DNA from: Adineta vaga
Taxonomy: Eukaryota > Rotifera
Assembly: GCA_021613535.1 (NCBI GenBank)
Contig: CP075495.1
Location: forward strand, 434,001 to 498,000
Length of the DNA stretch: 64,000 bases
Direction of reading: 5' to 3'
Below the pieces are notes generated by a model. The model had not been told where the DNA came from and searched no databases. It saw nothing but the letters and a program-made list of their open reading frames with translations. Position 1 is the first letter of the stretch. Each line of letters starts with the position of its first letter. A program made the translations under genes and the position numbers. Shown here piece by piece: positions 22,751 through 34,729 of this stretch.

Positions 22751-23042
22751 TCACCAAATAATTCTATTTAGAAGGAGACTAATCAATGACGAACCAACAA
22801 GACTAAAAGAAATAAAATCTTAAGTACGAACCTCTGTTGTTGATGCGAATTGTCGTTGAGTACCATTTCTAGTTCGGCATTCTGCAGTTGCTTATCCTTT
22901 TTGTCTGCATCAATCACCTTAATTAATAAATAGATAATATGATTTTACGAAGAACTGAAACTTGTTTATGTACTTTTGTAGAACTCAAATAGTGTCGTAG
23001 TCTTAGCAACAAACGATGTAAGCAACAACAGAATCTAGCCAT
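22751..23042 (-). CDS. Possible small three-exon gene (Cys-rich N-terminus)
   Basis: Exons 23042-22974, 22917-22832 and 22802-22751 join in phase to a short protein of about 68 aa starting MARFCCCLHRLLLRLRHYLS, followed by KVIDADKKDKQLQNAELEM and SLVGSSLISLLLNRIIW. Introns of 56 and 29 bp would be short; the second is below the usual minimum, which weakens the model. The start (Cys cluster, then basic residues, then a charged helix) is reminiscent of membrane-anchored G-alpha N-termini, but no GTPase domain follows. It could be a gene fragment. Confidence 0.3.
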
Positions 23043-24013
23043 GTAATACACTATAAAGACTGGCTTCCCATTTTCTCTTTTTGTTTTCAGAAAATATTTT
23101 CTTGACGTATTTTTTCCTTTTACTTTTTTACAAAAACTTGAACATCACCAAATATAAGTCTGTAACAAATGCGAAGTAGTGATATCAACAAGAAAATTTA
23201 GAATAAAATCAAAGAAAAGAAGAAAGAAAAATGGGATGTCAGGCAACAATAAAACGATAAGTAACATATTATCGTCAACACGTATTTCTTTCGCAAACAT
23301 CAACGAAACAATATTTACATTGCACTATATTCTATCTGCGAGAATGTGACTATGAAATGACTTAAACTATCATCATTGATAAAGATACTTCGTTCTCATT
23401 GAAATCTATATAATATGACCATTGCATATCCATAAATAAATTTAAAAAAAAACATTTTATGAAAAAAAAGGAAAACAAATGCAATAAATTATTCAAATAT
23501 ATAAATAATTGAATGTGAAATAGAAGGAATTGATTTAATTAATAAATGTTTTTATTAAGAATCTTTTTTAACTGTTTTTTTCCGTAAACATGTTGCTTTT
23601 ATAGTGATGCTAATTACTGAGAGAAGATTGATAAAATAATGAAACAAACAATTGATTTCAATGTCTATTCAATATGCATTCATTCTATTCCGACATGTTA
23701 TACAAAAATCACTTATTCGCACGAATTCCGCGCACTCAATCATCATATAATATTAGACGTGATTCATATTCCATCATCGGTTAAAATATCCTTATCGTTT
23801 CTTCTTCTTGTTCTTCGTATATTTGATATAGGTACTGTTCGTTTAGGACTGATAGTTGAAAGGAGAAAAGAAAACAAAGCATATGTATGAGTAATAGTCG
23901 AAGGAGAAGAAGAAGAAAGAAAAGAATCCATGTGACTTTCGCCCATTTGTATTTGATTCTTTATACTCGCAACATACAAATTCGTTTTTCTTTATAATAT
24001 TCATATAGAAAAA
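23043..24013. other. Intergenic region upstream of complexin
   Basis: AT-rich. A 5' UTR or promoter of the complexin gene is expected here, but no element can be pinned down. Open frames at 23639-23890 (+) and 23764-23979 (-) overlap each other and look spurious. Confidence 0.45.
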
Positions 24014-24628
24014 ATGTCTTCATATATATTTAAAACAGTCGTTGGAAATGAAATAAATTCAGTTGTAAAAGGTAGAAATAGATTAATGAATATTTTAATT
24101 TATTAAATTTTTATTATTTAGAATTTGGTTTTGGTAATGATTCAAATGAAGATACAGAGGTCGCAAGTGGAATGTCAACTGCAGAGATTATGGTTTGAAT
24201 ATTTTCTTTTTTTCATTGAAAATGACAAATTATTTTTCGTCAAATTTTAGGCTGAAGAAAAACGACACAAAGCAGAAGCAGAAGAACGAAAAGCACGACA
24301 TGCTAAAGTTGAACATGAACGTGAAGAAGCTCGACAAAAAATTCGAGATAAAGTATTTATTCATTATTCTTCGTTATTAATTTATTCTTTTCTTTTCTTT
24401 TTTCAGTACAATATCAAGAAAAAAGATGAACCTACTTCATCACATAAATCTCCACCTGAACCAGCACGTGTACCAACTCCAGTATCACATGTTACTCCTA
24501 ATCAAGGTTAAAATCTTTAGATTTTTCTTTCTCAAAAATTTCATTATAAAATCATTTTAGGTTTTGATCCAGTCAAAATGACGACTAATGCATTTAATAA
24601 CCTCAAAGCGAAATTCGGATGGAAATAA
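24014..24628 (+). CDS. cplx: Complexin
   Basis: Five exons (24014-24071, 24122-24192, 24251-24352, 24407-24506, 24561-24628), all GT-AG and in phase, encode 132 aa. Complexins bind assembled SNARE bundles and clamp or promote synaptic vesicle fusion. Identity rests on the N-terminus (MSSYIFKTVVGNEINSVV; vertebrate complexins begin similarly around VGNQL), the long charged helix AEEKRHKAEAEERKARHAKV / EHEREEARQKIRDK, and the family signature RDKYNIKKK at the end of the SNARE-binding central helix. Length matches the family (about 130-145 aa). The tail is Pro/Ser-rich and ends FNNLKAKFGWK with no CAAX box, so membrane targeting would use an amphipathic C-terminus rather than a prenyl group. Confidence 0.9.
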
Positions 24629-24716
24629 TTTGTTAATTGTTATTTAAAATTTGTAATTGAATAAATTTTTTCATTTCAAAATAATCATTTTTATACTTCG
24701 ATTGTCATACAGATTT

Positions 24717-24768
24717 AGGATGTGGGTGAGGGTCGAGTACAGGAAGACCCACCCACTTCCTCAAGATG
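24717..24768. repeat. Telomere-like hairpin downstream of complexin
   Basis: GGATGTGGGTGAGGGTCGAG, then after a short spacer GACCCACCCACTTCCTCAAG. G-rich and C-rich arms are in inverted arrangement, and the CCTCAAG border is shared with other copies. Confidence 0.65.
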
Positions 24769-24927
24769 AATCAGTTGTATTTGAAAATCAATCAACAGAA
24801 ATGTTATCTTTTCACAAGTTGAACTTTTAGTTCATCTTGAATAAAAAACTTATACTTGTTTTATATCTACAATTTGATGTTGTGCATTAATATGATTACA
24901 AAAATTGTACAGGTTATGTTTTATATT

Positions 24928-25715
24928 TTAATCACAGCATTGCAGTTCGATCTCGATCTCATGATAATTATGATAGTTAGTTGAATGGTTTATCAATTCT
25001 TGAGGCTTGAAAGTGCGTTGATAGCATTTGAAGAAAACGCACTTATTTGGTTTATTAATTTCGATTGATAATAATAATGAATAAGGATTTAAGTAAATTT
25101 TAGTTGAAATATTTGCAGATAAACATTGAACCACACCTTGATTGTTAATGGTATTCTTTTTTTCTTTTCTTTGATGATTATGAAATTGTTTTAATTCTTT
25201 AAATTCAGCTTGACAAGCACAAATGAGTTTAATAACTCTATCTGAATGTTTATCTCGAATATGTTGATATAAAGATTCCATTATTTGATACTTCCTTGAA
25301 CAAAGATGACATGTTCTTGTCGATTTGTTAATTATCTCATTCGTAAATAAACCATTTGATAAATCTGAATCATTAAAAACATTTCTTTGATTTCTTTCTT
25401 TAAGTTCAACTAATTACCTCCATGAATAATTGTAATAAATGAATATTTATCAACTAATTTTCCGAGAAAATAAATTAATTTTCAATCAGTTGCATTTTTA
25501 ACATTAGTTTTAAGAACAGGATAAAGATGAATCGATAGATTTGATTCATTTTTAAGCTGATTGAATTTGTTTGACAGATTTGTATCATTATTATTCCAAA
25601 ATAAATAACAATCACAATTTGATGGTGATTGTGAAAGAATTGTTCGATTGTTAAATAAACTTCCACGTCCACCATCACAATCAAATAAAAGAAGTTGTTT
25701 ATATTCCGATGACAT
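24928..25715 (-). pseudogene. NYN/PIN-like nuclease with C2H2 finger, broken
   Basis: The frame from ATG 25715 reads LLLFDCDGG at the start of a possible NYN/PIN fold, then CYLFWNNNDTNL and HLYPVLKTNVKNATD. A TGA at 25482-25484 then interrupts a frame that carries on as KLIYFLGKLVDKYSFITIIH. A further frame change near 25,415 is needed to reach ELKERNQRNVFND and the C2H2-like CHLCSRKYQIMESLYQHIRD and later residues up to 24928. The acidic residues and the TIIHGG strand fit NYN-type RNases. Two lesions make it a pseudogene as read. The domain call is by pattern only. Confidence 0.5.
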
Positions 25716-27149
25716 TGAATTTGAAATTATTCAAAAGATTTTTCCTAAAAGAAAATAAACTAAAGATCTATTTTAGACATTGAAATTTCTCTTAAATTAT
25801 CCAATGATGAAAGTTATTAAGGAATCACGTATTAGTTGTAACAAAAACATCGAAACTTTTAAATGTATATATATAGATATATTCAAATCTTCGTCTAATT
25901 AAACAACTTTCATCGTTTATCATCTTTTTCATATTCATATAACTATAACGTGTTAACTAATTCACTCAAAGATAATTACATTACTTATTGTATCTCTAAT
26001 GAAAAAAAAAAGACTATATCTAGATATGAATAGATATCATTAATAGTTATTCAATTAAATAGGATTGTCTATTTACACAAATAATAATATAAATATGAAT
26101 CAATAAAAAATATTTGTCACTTTTCAATATAGTTCAAAAAAACTCAATTTAATGATAAAATTCTATTCTTTAAATTTCTTAAAATAATCGAAATAAATTC
26201 ATAGAGAAAAAAACAAGAAAAATAAACTTTTAATTTTTCATCTGATCAACGAATTCTTTCGCTTGAAAATCCTATTCTCATCTGCTTAGATTCAATTAGA
26301 AATAAATCGTACAAGAATACATGAAATTTTATTAATGAACGTGAACATACGTTCGACTCTGTGAAAACATTTAACGTTCCTGATCAATGTATATATTGAT
26401 TTTATCACAAGTAACATTCATCGTTGTGACTCACTTCATCCTTTTAACTGTCTTTCTTCCAAGTTGAGGGCGTTGATGTTCGTGTATCTCTCGATAAAAT
26501 TCAATTCTAAACACATCATCCATACTCTCTCTTCCATCGAATAATTCTTTATTAGACGTTAATTATACAGAAGTATCATTAGATAATTATCAAATGGTAT
26601 TTTCTTATTTAAAATAAATATTAATCGGATCATTTATTTAATCAATTATCGATCATATTCTTCTTTCTTTCTTCCTTGAATAGACGCGAATGAAATATTT
26701 TGAATTTTATTATTATATTTTCGTTAAAAATGATGTTTATAGATAAGAAAAGGCAAATGTCACAAATATTTTTCTCTCACCTAAAAGAACATTTTCGACA
26801 CGTTCTTCTCTATCCTTGTATTTTGTAAACGTGGATCATTATTGATAATTTTGATTTTTAATTAATGCTATTAGACCATTACATAGTCATGTTGATTACA
26901 TTGAAAACGAATGAAAGATTTTAATGATATAAAAAACCTTGATAAATGATTTGATCAAATATTTCATGTCAATATGCGTATGTCTATTCTTTTTTTCTTT
27001 CCTTATTCTATAACGATATTTTATCATTACATCTATTTAAAGGACATAAATAATCAGATAAATTCTTCTTTATATATAAATATATGTGTTAATATGTTGA
27101 TGAAATTTAGTCATTTTATTTATCTTCTATTTTCTATTAAAAATTGACA
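25716..27149. other. Long AT-rich intergenic spacer
   Basis: About 1.4 kb without recognisable coding or repeat structure. It probably includes regulatory sequence of the downstream multi-TM gene, but nothing specific is visible. Confidence 0.45.
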
Positions 27150-28232
27150 ATGAGTACATCAAATACAATTCCACCTGATTATCAAAATGCTAATCCATTA
27201 CTTTATACATTTCGTGATTATCATACAGGTATTCAACCATATTTTGTATTCGTTACACAATTTTTTATTTTTGAAATTTCCCTTCGTCTTTGGGATCGAG
27301 CTGTTTATGGAACATGGTTATTACCAAGTGATTTTATTTATTTTGAAAGAGTACCAATAACACCTAATCCTACAACAGTTATTCCACCACCTATTGGTGT
27401 TTCATATATGAGAAGACGTGTTTCACGTATACGAACAATATATCTTCTTCAACAAAAAGGTATTTTAATAAAAACTGATAAAGATAATGAAAAAATGCCA
27501 ACATTTGATTTATTTGATCTTATATTTGTTTGTTTACCATTATTTGCTCATACAATTTGGTATTGTATTGTTCAAAGCAATTGTTCATCAGGTGAATTTG
27601 CGTCAACATGGAATTGTTATAATTTATTTGGTTATCGAATATATAATTATTTATTTGATCCATTTTCAATGTTTGCATTTGAATTTATTTCAAAAATAAT
27701 AATTATACGTGATAAAAAACATCATAAAATACCATTAATTATACGAAAGAAAAAATGGCGAAGAATTTTAGCACAAATTATTTTTTATCCTTCATTAATT
27801 TTATCAACAATAACATTTTTATTTGTTGGAGCTTTAATTCTTCCATATGCAATTACAAATATTATACCAATGATTATTATTTATTCATTTATAGTTATGT
27901 TTTATGCATATATTATTACAGTTTATTTAATGTTAATTCAATTTTATACATTTATTACAAAGAAAATTTTTAAATTTAATCAGGATAAACTTTCACGTTT
28001 AAAAACAGGAATAGAAAAATATCATTTTAAACGACGATTTGTTGTTCGTTTTGCTGTTCGATTATCTCCATATTTAGTACCTGTTTTATTTAATTTATCA
28101 CAATATTTTTATTATGGTGAAGATTTTTATCGTGCACTTACACGAGAAGCAAATTCAAGAAATATTAATGATTATTTTCAAAGAGTTGCAAATTCACCAC
28201 AAATTGCACATACAATATTAAGTACAATTTAA
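27150..28232 (+). CDS. Multi-pass membrane protein, family unknown
   Basis: Intronless, 360 aa. The frame stays open upstream, but ATG 27150 is the first methionine. Hydrophobic segments include FVFVTQFFIFEISLRL, FDLIFVCLPLFAHTIWYCIV, IIFYPSLILSTITFLFVGAL and PMIIIYSFIVMFYAYIITVY, so four or more TM helices. Basic loops (MRRRVSRIRT, IIRKKKWRRI, KYHFKRRFVVRF) suggest cytosolic faces. A Pro-rich stretch (ITPNPTTVIPPPIG) follows TM1. Codon use is very AT-biased, like neighbours. No family is recognised and no function is proposed. Confidence 0.8.
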   Translation: MSTSNTIPPDYQNANPLLYTFRDYHTGIQPYFVFVTQFFIFEISLRLWDRAVYGTWLLPSDFIYFERVPITPNPTTVIPPPIGVSYMRRRVSRIRTIYLLQQKGILIKTDKDNEKMPTFDLFDLIFVCLPLFAHTIWYCIVQSNCSSGEFASTWNCYNLFGYRIYNYLFDPFSMFAFEFISKIIIIRDKKHHKIPLIIRKKKWRRILAQIIFYPSLILSTITFLFVGALILPYAITNIIPMIIIYSFIVMFYAYIITVYLMLIQFYTFITKKIFKFNQDKLSRLKTGIEKYHFKRRFVVRFAVRLSPYLVPVLFNLSQYFYYGEDFYRALTREANSRNINDYFQRVANSPQIAHTILSTI

Positions 28233-28424
28233 CAATTGTTTTATTTATTTACAATAAACGTTCTTTTCTTTTTAAATTGAAGATAAGAATATTAAACTGA
28301 TTTATTGTAAAATGATGAATAATGTAGAAATAAAATTATCGATTTGAAAACTAAGTGACAATGTGTGAGTGAGTGAGAAGCGGATCGACGGGGGTTACTA
28401 TAGGCCTTTAGAGCAGAGGTCTGC

Positions 28425-28652
28425 GCTTTTTACTGCCTTCTTTCGATATTGAACAAAAAATCACATAACAGAGTTTTGATCTGAGATGTTGCCCATAGAA
28501 AGGTCCGCAGTCATCATATTAGATTATTTTTGAAAGCTTCTCATCCGGAAAAGATCTAGTGATGATTGAACCTCTCTATGGGAAACATATCAGGTCAAAA
28601 CTTCGTTATTTGATTTTTTGCTCATAGTATCGAAAAAGTGGCCAAAATATCA
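28425..28652. mobile_element. Fold-back (MITE-like) element
   Basis: Two arms of about 93 bp form an imperfect inverted repeat around a loop of about 41 bp (28518-28558). Left-arm landmarks are TTTCGATATTGAACAAAAAA, AGAGTTTTGATCTGA and TTGCCCATAGAAAGGT. Their right-arm reverse complements are TTTTCGATACTATGAGCAAA, GAAGTTTTGACCTGA and TTTCCCATAGAGAGGT. No coding sequence is seen. No target-site duplication was identified, so the class is unknown. Confidence 0.65.
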
Positions 28653-29691
28653 ACTCAAAAGCGATTGGATACTTTGTCACCTTCTCTCGTTAGCAATCAT
28701 GCCTCAAAGTTACCAAAATTGACATCATTGAATAGATCAAAACCCGAGCTCAGTATTCTCGATTTAAATTTAGGCTCGGCAAATTCTTAGATGAGCAGTC
28801 ATTCTATTCCGCAACGTTGAATAAATGAATCTTTCTTTGAAAAGAGTATTTTACTGCGAGCAATATTTTACATTATGTCGAAGCTTTTTCGCTTGTTACT
28901 TGTCTTGCTCAACTTACCTTGAATGGATAGAATACGTATTCGACGGACAAGTTTACAATCGACAGAATAGAGAAAAAATGTACGTGTTCTCCTTAGAAAA
29001 AAGATTTCTTTATTTATTCATTGATTTAAAATTTGAATAATTCTTTTTCCATCAAAATTCAATAATTTCATCGATGTATCACCTAGTTTTAGTTTTTAAT
29101 CTTGAACTTAATCACTCTTCTTGACCGGTGCACATGTATAGCAGCTTATAGCGTGAAAATTTTTCATAAACTGTATATTCTTATGTCGCGGACGTATCTT
29201 TCCGCTAATTTGTTAAAAAATGAAATTTCGTTCAATTTTAAACTATCGAAGTTATAGTTCTCAAACTTTCATTTTACCATCGAACTATCTAAAAATGTAA
29301 TCACCATTCTGTTGAATTCTTTACGTCTCGAATGTTTAAAAAAGTAAAGAATGAATTTTTATAAAATCCATTAACGTCAAAATCTAACAGACAAAATGCA
29401 AAGAAAGCAACAATATTCCTTTAACATCACAAGTGGGCATGACAATTTTTCAACCAACGCGAAGTTTTTTTGGTATTATGAGATCGACGTTTGTCTGAAT
29501 AGTACTTTTTTTTCAAAACATTTCGCTTTGTTTCGGTACTGACAAAACAAAGCTTTAGATTTTTAAACAAAAAATTTTCAATCACAGATTATAACTATTT
29601 GTTTCCATAAACAAACATTTTGCGCTTTTTTTAGTAACGCCTATTCATCTTTTAATTCATCAGAATTTTCTATACATGGGCAAAAGACATG

Positions 29692-29699
29692 TATAAAAG
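29692..29699 (+). promoter_or_regulatory. TATA box of paralogue A
   Basis: TATAAAAG 61 bp upstream of the ATG. The other two paralogues have the same element at comparable positions. Confidence 0.6.
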
Positions 29700-29752
29700 T
29701 AACCTGCATATTATTACTCTTCATTCTTTCATTTCGTTTGAATTACTGACAT

Positions 29753-32218
29753 ATGACGAGCATTAAATTCTTCTTCGGTGTTTTTCTACTAGAAGTTTAC
29801 ATTGTGTATGCAACACATTTTCGTGGTGGTACAATTACATGGTTAGTTGTTCTTTCTTTTTTAAAATGATTTCAAACTTGATTTATTTCTAGGCGACCTG
29901 TGAATGCAACACCTAATGGTGCTTCCGCGGATTTTCTCATACGTGAACGATATTCATGGCGTCGCGGTTTTCCTGGCTGTGGCTGTACGGATGCAACTAT
30001 TGCAAGCAAGGGCCTTATTGGACCTACTCATTATGTTAAATGTACAGCTCCAACTCCAGCCGGTAGCTGTTCGTCTTGGACTAACTTAGTTACAACAACA
30101 TCTTGCACAGATTATAGTGTGAATCTTGATGTTAGTTCTGGTGAAAGAACAAGAATTGACAATTATCCATTGAATATTGCATTCACTATTTATTATACCG
30201 AAGCTGCATGGCTCAGTTTCCTTGTTAAAGGAAAGGATACAGATTGGTATGTAGCTAATCGAGTGAATACAAATCTCAGACCAGATGGTTATATCAATAC
30301 AAGTCCTGTTGCTGTCACACTTCCGATTATCTATAAACAAGTTGGTATTCAACATGTTCATGTTGTTCAAATGTCGGATTTTGATGGTTCAGATACTTTG
30401 AAATGTCGATGGGCAAATGCATCTAGTACTGTCACTCAGTATGATGAATGTGGTGGAATATGTGAAGGTGTTCCTGGTGCAAAACTTATTCCAGAAAACT
30501 GCACTATCGTATTTACACTAACAACTCCTGGTTGGTATGCAGGTGTAGCATTACAAATCGAAGACTACTTCACATCAACATCACCAACACCTATGAGTTC
30601 TGTTCCACTTCAGTTTCTTTTCTATGGTTATCCTGCACCTACTGGTTGTTCAACTCCACCAGAGATCATTGGTAATCGACCTAATCGAGGTAAGTTAACA
30701 CATCAATAAACACCTTTCTCTATATTTATTTGAAAATCATTTCATTAGCTTGTATTGGTACACCGATCGGTTCTAATGTCACTGAATATGTTATCGTTCA
30801 AACATTTTGTCCTGGTCAAACAATTGATGATTTTATAACAAGTTCTCCGATTGGTATGAAAAAGAGTGCGATTTTCAATCCAAGTCCAGGTTTGTCTCAT
30901 TTCAATCTCTAAGTTTGATATAATTTCTATTGTTGAATAGGTATTTATCATTTAATTCTCAGTTGGATTCCACAGTCAGATCAATATGGTCCCGAGCCAT
31001 TTTGTGCTGGTGCCATTGATAATGGAAATCTTCAATCCAATCAATGGTGTGTCACATTTTTAGTCGGTTTCGAATCACCTGACATCATTCGACCAACCAT
31101 AGTTCAAGGTTCTGTTTCTCCAATTGGAACTGTCTTTCAGAATCAGACAGTTTTCTCCTTTCAAAGTAACCATGGTGGCTTGTGTCCTTTAATATGTTTT
31201 CATTGTTTTATCTCTTTAGCAACAAAATCCGTCAATCGTCCAACACGTAACGGTACAACGATCTACTTTCGAGATGCTGCAAATGACACAGCTGTTGCAC
31301 AGTTTGATTGTGGTTGGGCACCTGAAGTCACATTCACCGGTTTCACAACCGTCATTCGTTTTGTCACTGTGAATTGGGAACCTGGTCACTTCTACTATAT
31401 CACAATGGATGGTGGTATGTTTTCTCTTGAGATGACCTCTTCTGTTTTATATATTTTATTTGTATTGATAATTGTAGGTGTTGTGAGTGGAACTGAGTTT
31501 TGTGGTAAGTCATCATTGTTTGTTGATATAAGATCAATTGAAATGATATTGTTAGGACCTGAATCTGCACCCATCACTGATAAAACTTATTGGGTATATA
31601 ATATTTGGAATCCTGCAGTATCATCAACAACAACAACAACCACGACACCATTTACAACAGTGACAGTAACAACAAAACCAACATCAACAACAAGTATCAA
31701 TACTTTAGTATGTTTTCATTTTATTGTACAATGTTTTATCATTGTGAATATTTTGATAATTAGTTAACAACAACTGGTATTGTCATAACAACAACTGCAC
31801 CTATAACAACAACAGCAACAACTTCATCAAGTTCACCTCCAACAACAGCTGGTAAGAAATGAAATATTCTTCATGTTTCTCTTTTCTATAATATCATTTC
31901 TTGTAGCTCCAACAACAGCTGGTCCAACTGCATCATCAGCAACAACTGAATCAACAGTTGCTGTCATGTATCCAAAAGATTTTGTAAGTGTTGAAACTCA
32001 ATTTGTATCTATAGATCTATATATATATATGTTGATGGTTGTAGGAAGAAGCATGTAAACAACCCGTAGCAATTATGACAAGTCTCATATTTATCGTGTT
32101 GATGCCTGGACAGGCTCTAGCGATGTATGCCATATTTACGAAACTTGAAAATATCTTTAATCCATCACGTATTCAAACAAAAACACGTCATAGACAACGA
32201 ATGAAACGAATTCTTTGA
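29753..32218 (+). CDS. Secreted mucin-stalked single-TM protein, paralogue A
   Basis: Ten exons: 29753-29841, 29893-30689, 30749-30889, 30941-31165, 31220-31414, 31478-31504 (27-bp microexon), 31556-31707, 31764-31851, 31907-31983, 32045-32218, giving 654 aa with continuous phase. It has a signal peptide (KFFFGVFLLEVYIVYA), the motif HFRGGTITWRPVNATP at the mature N-terminus, and a large ectodomain with many Cys and N-glycosylation sites (VQMSDFDGSDTLKCRW, ECGGIC, CSTPPEIIGNRP). A Thr-rich mucin-like stalk (SSTTTTTTTPFTTVTV and on) is spread over three small exons. Then come one TM helix (IMTSLIFIVLMPGQALAMYA) and a short basic tail ending RHRQRMKRIL. It is a type I surface protein; the ligand is unknown and the family is not named. 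The 5' half matches paralogue B, the 3' half paralogue C. Confidence 0.85.
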
Positions 32219-33074
32219 ACATGAAACGAATTTTATTTATTTGAACACATATTTTTATTTAATCAAGCGGATTGATGTTCATTCTTTTCGAGCTTTTCTT
32301 TCATATTTCAAATAAATTTTTGATTTGACGTGTGTTAATTTATTTCTTTTTCTTCAAAAATGACAATGAGTTATTACCAGACAGAAGCATTTGATCTTAA
32401 TAAATCTCATGTCATATGTATTCAAATAATTGTCTGTAATAAGTTAGTTCAGTGCGTAGAAAAATATCATTGATAAAATTAAAATAACGTTTGTTCGTTT
32501 TATTCTTTCAATGTTATATAAATAAGCAAAATTCTATGTCTAATCAATTTTCTTCAATTTGAAACGAATCAAAATCACAAATCTTTATTTGATTTAACAG
32601 TTTCACAATATAAATTCATTGTTTATATGAGTATCTTTCAACATTAAATTAAAATGAGTGTTGAAAGTCGAAGATCGACGTCATTAAATATATTTTTATC
32701 AAAATATTCTAAATGAACGAGGATGAAAGAGAAAATTCATCATGTTAAATAATAATATATTTAATAATTTATGTTGATAGAGGCAGTAATTTTCATGTAA
32801 ATTAAAACAACAGCATCAATGAAAGTGATTTGACTAGTATCTCATATCTTCCCATGTCGATTTCTTCTGCTAAACTTTGTTCTATATTTAAGAATTTGTA
32901 CGTGGTATAATTAACAGTCCACATTAAATATTTATTGACATTAGTTTTCCATTTTATGTTACTGAATGTTATATTAATCAAATGCAAGGTACTCAATCAG
33001 TTTCATTGAATGAAACATTTATAATGATTTCGCTTTAGTTTTGCACTAGAATAATTTTGGATATAGTCTATACA

Positions 33075-34270
33075 CATAAAGAAGAATGTTTGTCTGTTTG
33101 CTCGTTATGCATTAAGTCCCTATAATAGCTACGGTGATCAAACTTTCCATAGTACTTCTCTAGATACAGAGAAAGATCATAGGGGGGTGGGCGTGAGAAA
33201 CGCGGATGAAATTTCACCCAGGTGATTCCGTGATAGCTAACGTCACCAAAATATTCATGAAACTTTTCTGTGTACAGGGAAAAGTCGAGAGGGTATAGAA
33301 GACGGAACTTTATTGAAATTTAATTCAATTTAGAGCAACTCATTTGATCAATCTTGAGAGTATCCATCTAATTATTACTATGCTTTCGCGCTAATCTGGT
33401 TGTGTTAGACAGAAGTAAGATACTCATATCGCCACGCAGTATCCGTTGAACTTTAGTGTTTTATCGTGGACATGTATGCATTCGCGATAGACAAAAGTTT
33501 AGCCCAAAGTCTAAGACTTTTTAGGTGCGAATTGAAGTAGAGATAGAGTTGGAGCGAAAACTGTTAGGAAATGGGCCGATTTGAAATGCTACATAGTATA
33601 AGTAATTCTAACTTAGATATGCGTGGCGGGATATGTGATGGTATAGATAGAAAATATCAAGAACAACCGTCTGTGTGTCTTCTATCGTTTTCTGACATAT
33701 GAAGTTTTCAGTCTGGAAGGTTCTTGACCATCATCGGGTACCTTCGCTAGTATTATATATAAAGAAGAATGTCTGTCTGTATGTTCGCTATGCATTCAGG
33801 CCCTTCTATAACTATGATCACCAAACTTCTCACGATATTCCTCTCGGTCTCAGAGAAAGTCGACCGGAGGATGGTACGCAAGGCGTGGGTGAAATTTCAC
33901 CCAGGTAGTCTTGTGATAGCAAATGTCAAAAGAAGGTGGTTGAGATGTAACCGAGTTTCGATTAACTCATTTCATCGACTTTTAGAGTAGTCATCTCTTC
34001 CTGCGTTTTCATACTGGTCTGTTTCTCTTACAGGGCTTTATCGTGGGCCTGTGTCTGCGTAATAGATAAAACTCTTACCCGAAATCGAAGACTTTTTAGG
34101 TCTTAGCTGAAATGAAGACAGAGTCAAAGCGGAACCCGTAATAAAAGGTGTTTTTTCGCGGGAACTGTAAGAAATAATCCTCTCTGCATTTCCTATCGTC
34201 TTCTGATAAATAAAGTTTTCAGTTAGGAAGACTGTAAACTAACATCAGATATCTCCACTATAGTAATATA
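33075..34270. repeat. Two tandem copies of a dispersed repeat
   Basis: AAAGAAGAATGTTTGTCTGT opens copy 1 at about 33078 and AAAGAAGAATGTCTGTCTGT opens copy 2 at 33761. Both continue with CGYTATGCATT, GATCACCAAACTT-like sequence, GTGAAATTTCACCCAGGT, TTTTATCGTGG, AGACTTTTTAGGT and AAGTTTTCAGT, in the same order. Copy 1 is about 683 bp and copy 2 about 510 bp. They end CCTTCGCTAGTATTATATAT and CTCCACTATAGTAATATATA. A Helitron-like (CTAG-T) end is possible but not shown. Confidence 0.65.
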
Positions 34271-34729
34271 TATTTCGATGTATTGTTGAATGTGATTCAA
34301 CATGAACAATAGTTTTAATAGGTATGACAATATTATTTATGGTACTATGGTCGTTATAATAATTCTACAATCCAATCTTCTAATTAATTCTTTTGGTAGT
34401 TAGCATTTTCTAAACATTATGGGCAAGAGATAAAGTGAAAGATATCAGTATTGATTATATTCTTTAATAAGCCGTTTTCTAGACGGGTGTGAATGAAGGT
34501 GGGTGGAAAGGATACGTTCACATCCAAGTTTATGTAATTTTGTTTTCGATTGACGATATGAATTATTATTCATGCAACGAACTTCCATAACAGTCTGATC
34601 ATTCATTCTAACGATTATTTCCAAGATTGCGATGAAAAACAAATTACAGTCTCACGTACGTAAATTTTAGTAAAAAATACGAAGATTTATGTATCTTTCT
34701 ATCAATCGATAAAACTACTCAAACTAGGT

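Larger units (their letters stand above)
28233..29752. other. Intergenic spacer with palindromic element
   Basis: It contains the inverted-repeat element at 28425-28652 and, at its end, the promoter of paralogue A. The rest shows no coding character. Confidence 0.5.

Noticed and set aside
23639-23979. Overlapping open frames on both strands upstream of complexin
   Set aside because: Mutually overlapping, no domains. The GTTCGTTTAGGA similarity to an exon at about 5055 is too short to mean homology.
34445-34642. 65-codon open frame (-)
   Set aside because: No features; lies in a repeat-bearing spacer.
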